Positions 40,731-50,828 of a stretch of 64,000 nt of DNA are shown piece after piece. How positions within the stretch are numbered: position 1 is the stretch's first letter; every line of letters begins with the position of its first letter. The stretch comes from Allolobophora icterica (lineage: Eukaryota > Annelida > Clitellata > Crassiclitellata > Lumbricidae), in NCBI GenBank assembly GCA_963556255.1, contig OY744613.1, forward strand, positions 39,375,286 through 39,439,285, in the 5' to 3' direction. A program made the position numbers and the translations under genes. Under the pieces are notes generated by a model. It was not told the origin of the DNA, searched no databases, and saw nothing but the letters and a program-made list of their open reading frames with translations.

Positions 40731-42026
40731 CTAGTAAACGACGTTGAATTTGCTGCCATCCGATTCAAAATTCAGGAGTCGGTCACTGATCAAGACGGCA
40801 TATGCTGTCGTATTATTTGGTACCCCTTCGTTAAAGTCCACCTTGATTTGTATGTCCTGTACAGAGGTTTTAAGTCGTTCAGATTGCCTCCGCACGTCCA
40901 GAACGAAGATCGGAAACAAATCTACAAATTCGATTGGTGTCAGTTGGCATGACGATTCACGCGCGTCTATGCCGCAATATTCTTCCTTGAAGTCACGTAG
41001 GGCCTTGTAAGCGCGAGAGGTTGTCCTCTTGGTGAAGTCGAGATTCATGTCAACAACCGGGTAGCGATCGCTGTTGAGCATAGCGAAAATGTTGCGAACC
41101 TGCACATGGTCAAACAGTGCCGGATTCTGGCCTTGATGTGCATTCTTTCCAGTCTGAAAAGCAACAAGAATCCAGCGTGGCTTTTCCGTGCCCGACTTAA
41201 CACTCAAACGCCAGGAAAAAGTCGTCGCTCGTGGCACCGCAATGTTGTCGCATTGCATGGCGCGGAATGCTACAGGTACCTTAACCTTGGCTTCAATCTG
41301 CTTCATTAGCATGCTTTTATACTCCAAAGCGGGTATTATATGCGGCATGAACCAGGAGAGTTTAGTCAGCGTGATCTGGCCATTGACCGCAGCGGCTTCC
41401 TTGAAGATCGCGTCTGCATCCCCCTGCCGGCTCAGCAGTAAGGAGTGTTTAATCCCGTATACGACCTTGTGATAATCATCGCAAAAGCCGAATAGATGTC
41501 TTAAGGGAACGATGAATGAAAACGTTCCAATAGGGACGGGTTTTCCAATGATCATCAGTCGACGGGCCTCGAAGCCGATATTCGCAGCCGCCGCCGCCGC
41601 ACTCGTGTCCTTCTGCCAACACATGTTTAAACCTTCAGCTCTGGAGAAGTCGTCGCCGTAAACCAGCATGCCTTTCATCGTCGTGGCTTGCCCAGGCGAC
41701 ATCACATTCTCTATCTCGGTGTTGTTAGCCAAGTATCGAATCTGAGAAAACATGTACGGGACGGCGTTGTTGATGAATGACACCAACGTGTCTGCGATGT
41801 AAGCGGCGCCTGTTGTTGTAAGCCTGCCCTCCACAAGAAGGTAACTCTTGGAAGGTTGCGTGAAAATGTCTTGGTTCTGGATGTCGATCTGTATGGCCTG
41901 GCCATTGTTAATAGCTGCGGGATTTTGTGATTCATACTCGCGGTATTCAAACGATTCAATGCTATTGTCATCGGGCACCGCCGAAGCGATGTCCAACATT
42001 TCACTCGGCACGTCAAATGCTGCCAT
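40731..42026 (-). CDS. Major capsid protein, double jelly roll (hexon-like)
   Basis: 431 aa, intact, alignable with the element 1 hexon over its whole length (PSKSYLLVEGRL, PGQATTMKGMLVYG, HLFGFCDDYHKVVYGIKHSLLL, ATTFSWRLSVKSG, QSERLKTSVQDIQIKVDFN, FESDGSKFNVVY). It forms the capsid facets in this virus group. The N-terminus differs from element 1 mainly in the first 25 residues. The leader has CTTATAATA before the ATG. Confidence 0.9.
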   Translation of the reverse strand: MAAFDVPSEMLDIASAVPDDNSIESFEYREYESQNPAAINNGQAIQIDIQNQDIFTQPSKSYLLVEGRLTTTGAAYIADTLVSFINNAVPYMFSQIRYLANNTEIENVMSPGQATTMKGMLVYGDDFSRAEGLNMCWQKDTSAAAAAANIGFEARRLMIIGKPVPIGTFSFIVPLRHLFGFCDDYHKVVYGIKHSLLLSRQGDADAIFKEAAAVNGQITLTKLSWFMPHIIPALEYKSMLMKQIEAKVKVPVAFRAMQCDNIAVPRATTFSWRLSVKSGTEKPRWILVAFQTGKNAHQGQNPALFDHVQVRNIFAMLNSDRYPVVDMNLDFTKRTTSRAYKALRDFKEEYCGIDARESSCQLTPIEFVDLFPIFVLDVRRQSERLKTSVQDIQIKVDFNEGVPNNTTAYAVLISDRLLNFESDGSKFNVVY

Positions 42027-42134
42027 TATTATAAGTACAAAAGTTCAAGCTTCAATTATTAATCATGCTGTAAATGAATTTCATATGTGGTGAGTTAAAC
42101 ATTTGTTAAATTGCGTTTTGTGAATATTTTTATT

Positions 42135-42593
42135 TCATTTTGCAAGAAACAGACCCCTACCACAACGACTCGGCTTTATAGTCTTGAAACCGGATCCAGC
42201 AATGCGGCTGTTTATGTCAGCCATTGTCGGAACAACGGGTGGTGGACTCACAGCCAGTTGTTTTAAGTATTCGATGCTCTTGTCGCTGAGCGCCTTCTCC
42301 AAAGGTGCGGGAACAACTGGCGCGGCAGATGAATTTTCATTTCGTAAATGAGCTTCATTTACGGCCGCAGCGCGTCTCGCTTTCACGGCATCAACAATTT
42401 GCCTGACGGCAGATGCTGTTGTGGCGCCGGCTTTCGCGACATTACCAACCGCCTTGGCAACGTTTCTGATTGTTCCTCTATTCGCCGAAATGAAGGAGCC
42501 TGCACGGCCAAGGAAACCCGCGATTTTGGGTATCCAGTCGAAAAGTCCACCACCCACGACACGACGCCGCTTTTTAATTCCAAGAACAAACAT
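42135..42593 (-). CDS. Small basic, amphipathic virion-like protein
   Basis: About 152 aa from MFVLGIKKRRR (42593), a start that avoids overlap with the penton gene. After the basic leader comes GGGLFDWIPKIAGFLG and an Ala-rich helix (about 20-65), a Pro/Ala linker, and a short C-terminal basic tail. It is the positional counterpart of 11220-11753 in element 1. A membrane-lytic or cement function is analogy only. Confidence 0.6.
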   Translation of the reverse strand: MFVLGIKKRRRVVGGGLFDWIPKIAGFLGRAGSFISANRGTIRNVAKAVGNVAKAGATTASAVRQIVDAVKARRAAAVNEAHLRNENSSAAPVVPAPLEKALSDKSIEYLKQLAVSPPPVVPTMADINSRIAGSGFKTIKPSRCGRGLFLAK

Positions 42594-42615
42594 GAGAATA
42601 TTTAAGTGTGAAAAT

Positions 42616-43419
42616 CTACGCACTGCGGATGTGAAACCTTATAGTTACTGTCTCACCGCGGAGGTTTAATTGTTCACCATTCTGGTCGGTCAGCCACACA
42701 CGAATGCCCTGTACGTTGCCAGCCGGTGCTACTGGTAGGTACACTAGATTTTTTGGAGACTCGATTACCTTATAGCCGGGCGACACATCCGGGAAAAAAC
42801 TGTAGATTACTGGCAGCTGGCTACCATTGCGATACGATCCAGAGATAATGTCACAATTTACCAGGATCGTGTCCACCCGGAGAATATCGACTGGATTTTC
42901 TCCCTCTTTATAACCAATACCAAGCCTCTGAGGGTTAAAACCGAGCGTTTGCCTGATGGTAGATTGAGCCATATTTACTATATATTGGGCATTCGTTATC
43001 TTTACGAAGGCGCGTAGGGTAGATGCGTTAGCTCCTATAGTAATAGGAGAATTAAAGCCGAGCTGAGGAACACCTGTCGGCGGCAGATTTTGCTTTTCTA
43101 TCTGCCGGCTGATTTCATCATTAATCTGTGCGATCTCGTAGCTTCCGTCGGGCAAAATGATCGTCTTCCACGTCTGTCCATTGGTGGAGCTGTAGACGAA
43201 CTTGTTATTTGTGCTGTCTATGTTCGGGATCGAGTTATAAGTTTCAAGATTGACCAAAGCAAGCTCAAAGCGTCTTTTTGGATCCAGGTACAGCGGTGGT
43301 GAGAAAGCCGTGGTCCACCCTGTAGTATCTGAGGAAACAACTATACTAAAATTTTCCTTAGGCTGCAAAAGGTCTCGAATTTCTTCGAGCAGTTTCTCCG
43401 AGCGTTCCATCTGAGCCAT
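42616..43419 (-). CDS. Minor capsid (penton-like) protein
   Basis: 267 aa, homologous to 14462-15253. It has an N-terminal coiled coil (RSEKLLEEIRDLLQ), LVNLETYNSIPNIDS, NKFVYSSTNGQTW, RQTLGFNPQR, YSFFPDVSPGYKVIE and LTDQNGEQLNLRGE. A single-jelly-roll vertex protein by family. Intact. Confidence 0.85.
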   Translation of the reverse strand: MAQMERSEKLLEEIRDLLQPKENFSIVVSSDTTGWTTAFSPPLYLDPKRRFELALVNLETYNSIPNIDSTNNKFVYSSTNGQTWKTIILPDGSYEIAQINDEISRQIEKQNLPPTGVPQLGFNSPITIGANASTLRAFVKITNAQYIVNMAQSTIRQTLGFNPQRLGIGYKEGENPVDILRVDTILVNCDIISGSYRNGSQLPVIYSFFPDVSPGYKVIESPKNLVYLPVAPAGNVQGIRVWLTDQNGEQLNLRGETVTIRFHIRSA

Positions 43420-43437
43420 GAATTTTGTTTTCTATTT

Positions 43438-44541
43438 CTATTTTATGAGCATGTTTCTATTCAATTCGAGTGCCAGCTCTTTGGAGATCGCACCGGAACG
43501 CAGTAACTCGTCAAGAATGGCGGAGATTTCGTTGCCGAGACCTGTGTTTCCCGCGGCCCTAGAGGCCACCAAAAGCTGCAACCTCTCTACCAGGGCGTTT
43601 GGATCGTTGTAAAATTGCACCGCGCCGCCTCGAATCAGCTGGAACTTTTTACTTTTCCGGCCATGAATAGGCAGACCAGACATCTGTACGAGCTTTTTGA
43701 AAGTTTCAATTGCCTGAGGCGAATATTGCTTAGTCTTAACGAAGCGTTTCGTTAACAGGCTGAACAATGACTCATCGGCAGGAGCTTCGAGCACGAGGTT
43801 CCCACCTTTAAACACTCTTAGTCTACCAGCAGACAGCGCGACGGGGTCGACGGAGAGCTCACCCAAGGCGCTACCTTGTAATTTAAGAGGAACGGCTGGG
43901 ACACTGAAACCCTTTCCCTTTTTGATGAGGCTGTGGCCCTCTATCAGTGTATCGATTCGCTTTTTATATTCCCTTAGGGCTTCGATATCTGCAGTCACCG
44001 CATCTACCTTTTCTTCGTCTCCTTGCTTATTAGCTTTCTTTTTCTCTTTGCCCAGGGTGTGGCGATTATAGTGATTGACCTCACCGATTATCTTTTCAGC
44101 ACCTGCCTTGTCGGCTAAATCGAGCTCGCTCGGAGGTCTGAAACCGTGCCTTATGATTGCCTCGACGTTGAGATATTTGTTTGGATCGACTAACAATGCG
44201 TGGGGGATACGGGTGGCTGGAAGCGCTGGAAGGGCTGGAGCAGCTAATGTTCCTGCTGAATCACCGAACAACGCCGCTATCGGGTTAAAATTAGCAGACT
44301 CTGAAATCTGCGCCGGCAAATCCTGTAAAGCGCTGGTAACTTTCTGCAACTCCTTAGACGTAGCCACCTGGGATTCAGCCGTGGCTGTGGCGATTGGTTT
44401 GAAAAGCTTTGCCGCATCGTACTGAAGGTTGGCTTCACCGAGTTTCTCATCCACGAAACGCTGTCTCAATCGATTTCTGCGAGCTAAATAGTCCTGAGTC
44501 AGGGCGTCTCGCTCCTGTTTAGACGAAACCTTTGTCCACAT
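43438..44541 (-). CDS. Conserved Polinton structural-region protein
   Basis: 367 aa, unknown function. C-terminal DPNALVERLQLLVAS, GNTGLGNEISAILDELL and GAISKELALEL match the 310-aa protein of element 1. The N-terminus (LARRNRLRQRFVDEKLGE) matches its RQNFLSERLGD region. The middle has Ala/Pro-rich and Lys-rich segments. Placed between penton and ATPase, likely internal to the virion. Confidence 0.65.
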   Translation of the reverse strand: MWTKVSSKQERDALTQDYLARRNRLRQRFVDEKLGEANLQYDAAKLFKPIATATAESQVATSKELQKVTSALQDLPAQISESANFNPIAALFGDSAGTLAAPALPALPATRIPHALLVDPNKYLNVEAIIRHGFRPPSELDLADKAGAEKIIGEVNHYNRHTLGKEKKKANKQGDEEKVDAVTADIEALREYKKRIDTLIEGHSLIKKGKGFSVPAVPLKLQGSALGELSVDPVALSAGRLRVFKGGNLVLEAPADESLFSLLTKRFVKTKQYSPQAIETFKKLVQMSGLPIHGRKSKKFQLIRGGAVQFYNDPNALVERLQLLVASRAAGNTGLGNEISAILDELLRSGAISKELALELNRNMLIK

Positions 44542-44581
44542 CGTGATTGTATGTCGGCTAAATGTTGCCTATATCGTGTCT

Positions 44582-45268
44582 TTAAATACTTGCCTTGGGC
44601 TTATAGAAGCGATCGAACCCGCAACGATATTTTCCATCGTACACTTTAGACGTCAAATCTATGACTGCGAATCCATATGGCTGGGCAGCACACTCGCTGA
44701 AGAACGCACGGAACTCATCGAAAGACATGTCGCCGCCCACGAACGTATCGTGAATGGCTCGCAAATTTTTGCTGTCTTGGTTGAAGAGGACGATAAGATT
44801 AGCATTGTCACGGATCGCTTGCTTCGGAATTCGAAAATAATTCTGTGTTAAGTAGAAGCAGTCCGCGCCACCGTGTCGACCCATAGTGAAATACCTTTCG
44901 ATGGGCGACTGTTTTTCAAGCATGACGTCATCGAAAACTAGAAGGCTTCTGGCATTCTTATTTAATGATTCAACTGGAACTATTTCATCTGAGCAAGAGT
45001 GAAAGGAAGCCACTTCCTTACCGGCAACTTTTTCGAGTTCTGTTATCCAGTCCCGGAGGAACTGATATTTTTCCTGTCCCAGAGACTTTGAGTATAGATA
45101 GAGCCGGTCAAACCGTAGGTACCCCTTCTTCAGAAGGAGGTTGAGTAGTAGGTTTGTTTTTCCACATCCGCTAGGCCCGCAGATTATACACCGTATGCTG
45201 GATGGCAACAACCAATGGTGGTGTTTTTTCCCATCGTCGGCTTCGAGATCGAAATTTGTTATTTCCAT
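44582..45268 (-). CDS. FtsK/HerA-type genome-packaging ATPase
   Basis: About 229 aa from MEITNFDLE (45268); upstream codons lack family similarity and overlap the divergent gene. Walker A GPSGCGKTN and Walker B LLVFDDVMLEKQ are intact, followed by the FYLTQNYFRIPKQAIRDNAN block and FVGGDMSFDEF. It is head-to-head with the PLA2 gene with about 20 bp between starts. Confidence 0.9.
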   Translation of the reverse strand: MEITNFDLEADDGKKHHHWLLPSSIRCIICGPSGCGKTNLLLNLLLKKGYLRFDRLYLYSKSLGQEKYQFLRDWITELEKVAGKEVASFHSCSDEIVPVESLNKNARSLLVFDDVMLEKQSPIERYFTMGRHGGADCFYLTQNYFRIPKQAIRDNANLIVLFNQDSKNLRAIHDTFVGGDMSFDEFRAFFSECAAQPYGFAVIDLTSKVYDGKYRCGFDRFYKPKASI

Positions 45269-45288
45269 ATAGAGACAACGAGTTATGA

Positions 45289-45873
45289 TTGTATTCAACG
45301 AAAACAATGTATTGCCTACGATGTAAGAAACATACTGAGACTTCAAATGAAACAATTGTCGAGTTACGAAACGGTCGGCCAGCCAAGAAGGGAACCTGTG
45401 CCGTCTGCGGTGCAAAGAAGAGCCAAATTTTGCCTTCTAAAGTGCGAAAGCATAAGTCTCGTGAGACTTATGGAGGCTCGCTACTGAATAGGGCCCTCAA
45501 CGCTCTACCTCTACCAGAAATGCATATGAGCCTTCCATCCGGTATGTCTTCGGAAGATAATCCGGGAGGTTCTTTTCAGAATACAGGAAAGTACTCTTAC
45601 TGTGGACCATTCACAAAACTCGATAAACGGCTGTCACAGCGCTATCACGGTGTTAATCAGCTCGACCGTGCGTGCCTCCACCATGATGTGGCTTACGCAG
45701 TTCATAAAGATACCCCAGGGCGTAACCACGCAGATGACATCCTCGCTGCAGCCGCGTCGAAGATCGCACTCACCGATGAAACTCCAGATTATGAGAAGAA
45801 GGATGCCCGGCTCGTATCGGCCATTATGTCAGCAAAGTCGAGGCTAGGGATGGGTGTTGGACGGCGGCGCTAA
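45289..45873 (+). CDS. Zinc-ribbon / parvovirus-like phospholipase A2 protein
   Basis: 194 aa (or 188 from the Met at 45307). The zinc ribbon is C9xxC12 and C37xxC40. The PLA2 calcium loop is YCGPFTKLD (104-112) and the catalytic helix CLHHDVAYA (H132, D133, Y136). The C-terminus is KSRLGMGVGRRR, where element 1 instead continues into the integrase. The first Gly after GP is replaced by Phe (family usually GPGN/GPGT), which may weaken calcium binding. Probable role in endosomal escape, by analogy with parvovirus VP1u. Confidence 0.8.
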   Translation: MYSTKTMYCLRCKKHTETSNETIVELRNGRPAKKGTCAVCGAKKSQILPSKVRKHKSRETYGGSLLNRALNALPLPEMHMSLPSGMSSEDNPGGSFQNTGKYSYCGPFTKLDKRLSQRYHGVNQLDRACLHHDVAYAVHKDTPGRNHADDILAAAASKIALTDETPDYEKKDARLVSAIMSAKSRLGMGVGRRR

Positions 45874-45926
45874 TGAAAATCATTTGTGTATGTGTTTACC
45901 TGTTTGTAATATATAGTTTTACTGAA

Positions 45927-46940
45927 ATGTCTAAGCACCTTTCAGCCGTCTATTACAGCCCTAGAGGTTACTGGCGAGGTAAGGCTGCGGTGAAGAAACT
46001 AGCCTCAGCCGCCAAAGTTTCCGAGGCGGAGGCTCGTGATTGGCTGAAGAAACAAGCGGTGTGGCAGATTTATCTTCCCGTTCCACGCCGCATACCGCGT
46101 CCAAAGTTCGATGAAAATCGACCAAACGCCGTACACCAAGCCGATCTCTTGTTTTTACCTCACGATAAAGTAGGTCGAAAGACTTATAAATACGCTCTCA
46201 CTGTTGTTGATGTTGCCTCACGATACAAAGAAGCTGAACCGTTGATCAACAAAAGTGCGACCGAAGTCGCCGCCGCTTTAAGCCGGATCTATAAGAGGGG
46301 CCCATTAACTTGGCCTCGACTCTTTCAGGTCGATCCTGGACGCGAATTTATGGGTGATTTTACACCGTTGCTGACGAAGCACGACGTTCTTGTAAGACGC
46401 GGACAGGCCGCAAATCATCGTCAACAGGGCATCGTTGAACGCTTTAACCGTACTCTAGCTGAGCGACTTTTCGGTGCCCAGTACGCTCAGGAATTGCTCC
46501 TGGCTGCAAGGGGGTCATCCGAACGGTCAGTGGAATGGGTTCGCCGGATGCCCGAAGTTGTTGCTGCACTAAACGATGAGCCGACGCGCTTGCTCGAGAT
46601 GAAGCCGGTTGAAGCGATGAAAGCTGCTAAAGTGACACAGAAGCCCTCTCATTCACAAATGAAAACTCGTTTGTGGGGAATGGATGAGCCTATTCTCGGA
46701 CACGACGTTCTCGTCCGATATTTGTACGCTCCCGGCGAGCTCGAAGGTGGAAGCAAACGAGCCACCGACCCTAACTGGTCGCTCACCATCCACGCTATTT
46801 TGGATGTTGTTCGGCGGGCTGGTCAACCGGCTTTGTACCATCTAGTTGATGGGCCTGGCCGCGGTTTTGTGCGTGAAGAGCTACTTCTGGTTCCTATGGG
46901 CACTGAGTTACCCCCCGATAGAATACTCAACCGTCGTTGA
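45927..46940 (+). CDS. Retroviral-type integrase, non-chromodomain type
   Basis: About 337 aa from MSKHLSAVYYS (45927). An upstream Met at 45873 overlaps the PLA2 stop, but its extension is hydrophobic and unlike the family, and a TATATAGTTTTACTGAA leader precedes 45927. An N-terminal helical domain (YYSPRGYWRGKAAVKKLA, WLKKQAVWQIYLPVPRRIPR) is followed by the core with D in HQADLLFL, D in FQVDPGREF and E in QGIVERFNRTL. A C-terminal SH3-like part follows; no chromodomain. It is a different integrase type from element 1. The 3' end overlaps the convergent polymerase by 14 bp. Confidence 0.9.
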   Translation: MSKHLSAVYYSPRGYWRGKAAVKKLASAAKVSEAEARDWLKKQAVWQIYLPVPRRIPRPKFDENRPNAVHQADLLFLPHDKVGRKTYKYALTVVDVASRYKEAEPLINKSATEVAAALSRIYKRGPLTWPRLFQVDPGREFMGDFTPLLTKHDVLVRRGQAANHRQQGIVERFNRTLAERLFGAQYAQELLLAARGSSERSVEWVRRMPEVVAALNDEPTRLLEMKPVEAMKAAKVTQKPSHSQMKTRLWGMDEPILGHDVLVRYLYAPGELEGGSKRATDPNWSLTIHAILDVVRRAGQPALYHLVDGPGRGFVREELLLVPMGTELPPDRILNRR

Positions 46941-49900
46941 TTTTGTAGTGCCCGTATGCCAGCGTTGTTATCCCATCGGCCTCTATCCACTTTTTTGTGT
47001 CTAATGGAGAGAGGCTGATCTTATTCTGCTCGTACACTCCGATCTGGTGGTCGTGGCTTCGAATCACGACTTGTGTGTGCCGCATCTCTTCTCGTTCGAA
47101 CAGGCATTCCTTGTATAGCTCGTGGTGCAGATCCTTCTTCACAACTGCTCTCTGAACGCCTTTTGCTTTCCTGATCTCTGAACCACCCGATTTTAAGATC
47201 GAGTACATCTTCGGGCGTAATCCTACGAATTCCGCGATGGCGACTCCGTTACATTCATCCTTGAACTTGCCCACGACTTTCTTGTTCTCGACGTCGTAGT
47301 ATGGGCTGTCTTTTGGAAACTCACTAAAGTCGTATAAGTGTTTTTTATTCCACATATCGGCGTAAGCGTTCGGAGTTTCCACCTGAAATAAGAGGCTATC
47401 TGTGTCTGTATATAGCAACTGGGCTTTTTCTCCGTACTCGTTTTTCACATCGTTGTACCAGAAGTCGTACATCAGATGCTTGCTGAGGTCGAGGACAGCC
47501 TGGCCGACATATACAGGTCTGTTTAACTTGAGCTTGTTCTTCAAACTGTGAATCGCGGCGAGTTGGTCGTTGAAGATTTTGTGTGATATGTAGGCCGGGT
47601 CGGCAATTAGTTTACGAAGTTTATCAACTTTTGAGGATGGTACCAGGTTAACTCTGATTCTTTTTCTAAGATTTTCCATGGTCTTTCCAAAGACCGCATT
47701 ATTAGCCAGTTTGAAGAAATCCTTCTCAAACTCCGACGTTGCCTTCGCCCTCAATTTTGTATTCATCTCGATATATGGAGCCATCCACGCCTCCTGTCTA
47801 AATTTAATGGCACGATGGATCTTAGAAACTCGCAGCCCTAACGAGTGATATAGTTTGAGATTTCTATAATGGACCACATACCGCTCCTTAGGTCGCAGGC
47901 TTGGTACTAACTTCACATGCTTTGTGAACTTGCCTCCCAACTCGTTCATAAGCACATTCTGATAGTCACTCAACCACTCCTCTTGGACTGTCAGGGTCTC
48001 CGGTGCTAGGGGATAGTCGCTATGTGATTCGTGGAGGTGCTCCGGGTACTCAAGATCGACTTCGAGCAGGAAGCCTTCAGGCGCGTCGTCTGGAGTTTCC
48101 AACACTTCATCGAGAGTAGGACTTTCCCAGCTAAATCCTCCAACTGGTAGTGGCTGTTGCATCGCCCAGCCGTAAAGATTATTCGCGTCGAGGTACATGA
48201 TCCAGTTGTCTGGCTTCGTGGTATCGTAGTCGGGGCATTGCGGGTTGTTGGCTTTTGCGAAGCGCTTAGATACCATCGAGATTCCACCTCGGAGACCTTT
48301 CTCTACGAACAAATGCATATCTATATCGGTTAAAAGTTCGAGCTCGATTTTTGTCTTTTTCAACAAAGCGTCCCAGGCCATTCCTGGCAGGCTGAAGTAA
48401 TTTGCCGGATCTAAACTGTAGTGCTTCATCGATGTGTCTCTGAAGGTCTCGAATACATCGGCTAATAGAAGTACATCCGTGCGGAGATACAAGTCGTGAT
48501 AATCGCCCAGAGTTTTACAATCAAACTCGTTCCATACTCGTTGGGCGTGTTCATAATCCACATCAGAGATATTCTCTCGGGACAGCCTGCTGTAGAACGC
48601 TTCTTTGGGTGGAAGTCGGTCTTCGCCGAAGCGGTGGTAATCGTCAATGTGCTCGTAACAATATACGCCCTTTCGCCTCAAAAGATCTAGTTTTGTCCCA
48701 TCATTGTGATCGAAATTTTCCTTTATATACGCCGTTGTGACTTTCAGATCCTCAAGCGACAGATTTCCTGATAATTTATCCAACGAGCTGTTTAGAAACT
48801 GGAGACTATCAATGAACTGCAGTTGCCCAATGTTAAATGTCATGTATTTCTCCATATTGTTTGGGATGCAGTTAATTTCAGTTTTTTCATCCTGTGCGGC
48901 TTCACAGCCTCCGATCGCTTGCATGATGAGATGGCTGTCGTAGCCTCGCAGATTGTGGAAGACCACTGGTACCTTACACTTATCTGGATATATTCTAAGT
49001 TTGAGGTTGCAGGCGTTATGAGCGGCACCTCGATACTTACCGGTAATGTGACAGTGGTCGCGAACTCTATCCGCTTCGAGAGCATTTCCGCAGATGTGAC
49101 ATTCGATAGCCTCGCGGAATGATTGGCGATCAACTGCTGACATAACCATCTTAGCTGGGGTGGCCAGTCTTTGTTTGATAGAGGCCAGCTCGCCTTGTAG
49201 TCGTTGCAAGAACTCCGGCACGGCGTTCTCTCCCCGGTATAGAACCGGCTTCTTCGTGCGGCCGTCGCATCGAACCACTATGTAACAGAAGCTGCATGGT
49301 TTCTGCTCAGCTATCTGTCTGGTGTTGCTCTCGCTGGGATTCATGGCTGCACCTTCAATTGGTACGTTTAGAGCCTCGAAGTCTGCGTAAACGATATACG
49401 GGGCTCGCATCTGTTTGTGATGGTTCTGGAATTTGAGGATATTTTCATCGTCTTTTGGCATCTCAATCCGCTGAGGCTTCTTACTAATACCCTGGCAATC
49501 TTTGATATGGGCATCCAGCAAGTCTTGTCTACAGAATATGTGTAGGCAGCGACGACATGGGTGTTTCTTGTGCTTGTCTTTGCTATTTTGATGAAGAATT
49601 CGGCCAAGGTCTTTAATCCAGACGTAGTGGTAATCCTCACCTTTAACTAATAGTAGAAGATCGATATTATAGTCTCTATTGGTCTGCTTTGAGACATAAA
49701 TCGGGTACAGCCCTTCATTCCATCCGAAGACCGATACGGACACCATCGGGTTCTGGCGCTCGAACTTGCCGACATCTGTGAACTTCACTGGAAATTCTAT
49801 TCCGTCGAAGTTTAGCTCGAGGAGGTGGGCACGATACTTAGTTGGGCGTTGAGGGTCCTTATCTACTGGATACATTGCGCTTAGAATGGCCCACTCGAAG

Positions 49901-50667
49901 CACCGGTTGTCTTCATTCTTTACATTAACGACTGAATGATAGGGGATATACTTCGGTGTTGCAAAATAGCTCTTGCCTCGGAAAGGCTTATATCTTGCAA
50001 AACTGAGGTCTAGCGCCACGACCCGCCTCACCCTCCACCCCGACCCCTCATTGGTGTAATCCTCGAGGAGTTTTAGTATTTCGGCCTTGGCCTTCTGTAT
50101 AGCCCCTTGGATTTTACCCGCATTGGTAACTGGTACTGCTTTGCTTCGAAAGTATGTTGTAGTGGTAATAATACCGGGAGCCGCGTTGCCATCGTACACG
50201 TTGTCAATAGTCGGCGCCAACTTTTCCAAATCAACTGTCAACACTTGCGAGTATTTCAGACCGTCTTGTTTCAACAGCTCTTCGTTGAGTTGCGCCTCAA
50301 TGTTGTGCTCCATTGCACTCAAGAAAGCCAACGCATCTCCTTCCAGCCTGTGATTAAGCGGCACTTCTGCGCGGAAGTCTCTCAGATGCTGATTGGCTAG
50401 CTCTCTGTGCACTAGAAAGGGTGGTGGTCCACCTCTATCCTTCTTAATTAGGAGTGGGTCAAATTGTGCCAGAAGGGCCTTACGTTTTGCCCCTCTGTGC
50501 TTACGCGCTGGAGGAATTGGCCTTGGAAGCAGTGGCTGTAGTAAGCGCCTTTTGACTGCATCTGGGATAGGTTCGTCTAAGATATTCTGTAGAACAGCTC
50601 GAAGAGCTGGGGGACCAGTAAACTCACCCAACAATTGGTCAATTTTTTCATTCGTAGACAATGCCAT
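46927..50667 (-). CDS. Protein-primed DNA polymerase B
   Basis: 1246 aa, intact. Motifs parallel those of element 1: zinc motif CRRCLHIFCRQDLLDAH, Exo I VYADFEAL, zinc/HNH-like CHICGNALEADRVRDHCH, Exo II NLRGYDSH, Exo III YLRTDVLLLADVF, motif A YLDANNLYGWAM, motif B NNAVFGKTMENL, motif C LYTDTDSLLF, and FVGLRPKMYS. The N-terminal 100 residues differ from element 1 and are basic and Leu/Pro-rich, a place where a terminal-protein function could lie. It converges on the integrase and is followed upstream (to the right) by the small zinc protein. Confidence 0.95.
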   Translation of the reverse strand: MALSTNEKIDQLLGEFTGPPALRAVLQNILDEPIPDAVKRRLLQPLLPRPIPPARKHRGAKRKALLAQFDPLLIKKDRGGPPPFLVHRELANQHLRDFRAEVPLNHRLEGDALAFLSAMEHNIEAQLNEELLKQDGLKYSQVLTVDLEKLAPTIDNVYDGNAAPGIITTTTYFRSKAVPVTNAGKIQGAIQKAKAEILKLLEDYTNEGSGWRVRRVVALDLSFARYKPFRGKSYFATPKYIPYHSVVNVKNEDNRCFEWAILSAMYPVDKDPQRPTKYRAHLLELNFDGIEFPVKFTDVGKFERQNPMVSVSVFGWNEGLYPIYVSKQTNRDYNIDLLLLVKGEDYHYVWIKDLGRILHQNSKDKHKKHPCRRCLHIFCRQDLLDAHIKDCQGISKKPQRIEMPKDDENILKFQNHHKQMRAPYIVYADFEALNVPIEGAAMNPSESNTRQIAEQKPCSFCYIVVRCDGRTKKPVLYRGENAVPEFLQRLQGELASIKQRLATPAKMVMSAVDRQSFREAIECHICGNALEADRVRDHCHITGKYRGAAHNACNLKLRIYPDKCKVPVVFHNLRGYDSHLIMQAIGGCEAAQDEKTEINCIPNNMEKYMTFNIGQLQFIDSLQFLNSSLDKLSGNLSLEDLKVTTAYIKENFDHNDGTKLDLLRRKGVYCYEHIDDYHRFGEDRLPPKEAFYSRLSRENISDVDYEHAQRVWNEFDCKTLGDYHDLYLRTDVLLLADVFETFRDTSMKHYSLDPANYFSLPGMAWDALLKKTKIELELLTDIDMHLFVEKGLRGGISMVSKRFAKANNPQCPDYDTTKPDNWIMYLDANNLYGWAMQQPLPVGGFSWESPTLDEVLETPDDAPEGFLLEVDLEYPEHLHESHSDYPLAPETLTVQEEWLSDYQNVLMNELGGKFTKHVKLVPSLRPKERYVVHYRNLKLYHSLGLRVSKIHRAIKFRQEAWMAPYIEMNTKLRAKATSEFEKDFFKLANNAVFGKTMENLRKRIRVNLVPSSKVDKLRKLIADPAYISHKIFNDQLAAIHSLKNKLKLNRPVYVGQAVLDLSKHLMYDFWYNDVKNEYGEKAQLLYTDTDSLLFQVETPNAYADMWNKKHLYDFSEFPKDSPYYDVENKKVVGKFKDECNGVAIAEFVGLRPKMYSILKSGGSEIRKAKGVQRAVVKKDLHHELYKECLFEREEMRHTQVVIRSHDHQIGVYEQNKISLSPLDTKKWIEADGITTLAYGHYKINDG

Positions 50668-50828
50668 AGTTATAACTAAGTTTATATTACTGTGGCAAAC
50701 TTTTTCTTAATACAATAACAGAATCGTTTGTTTAAAATGAAATTTTGTTTACTAGATATTCGATTGTCGCTTGCTCATCTGTATTATCTCAATACAATAA
50801 CGGAATCCTTTCTTTAATAGAGAATTTT

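Noticed and set aside
45873..45926. Start-stop overlap (TAATG) linking PLA2 to integrase in element 2
   Set aside because: The extra N-terminal residues are hydrophobic and unlike the family, and a TATA-type leader precedes the next Met at 45927, which is a better start.
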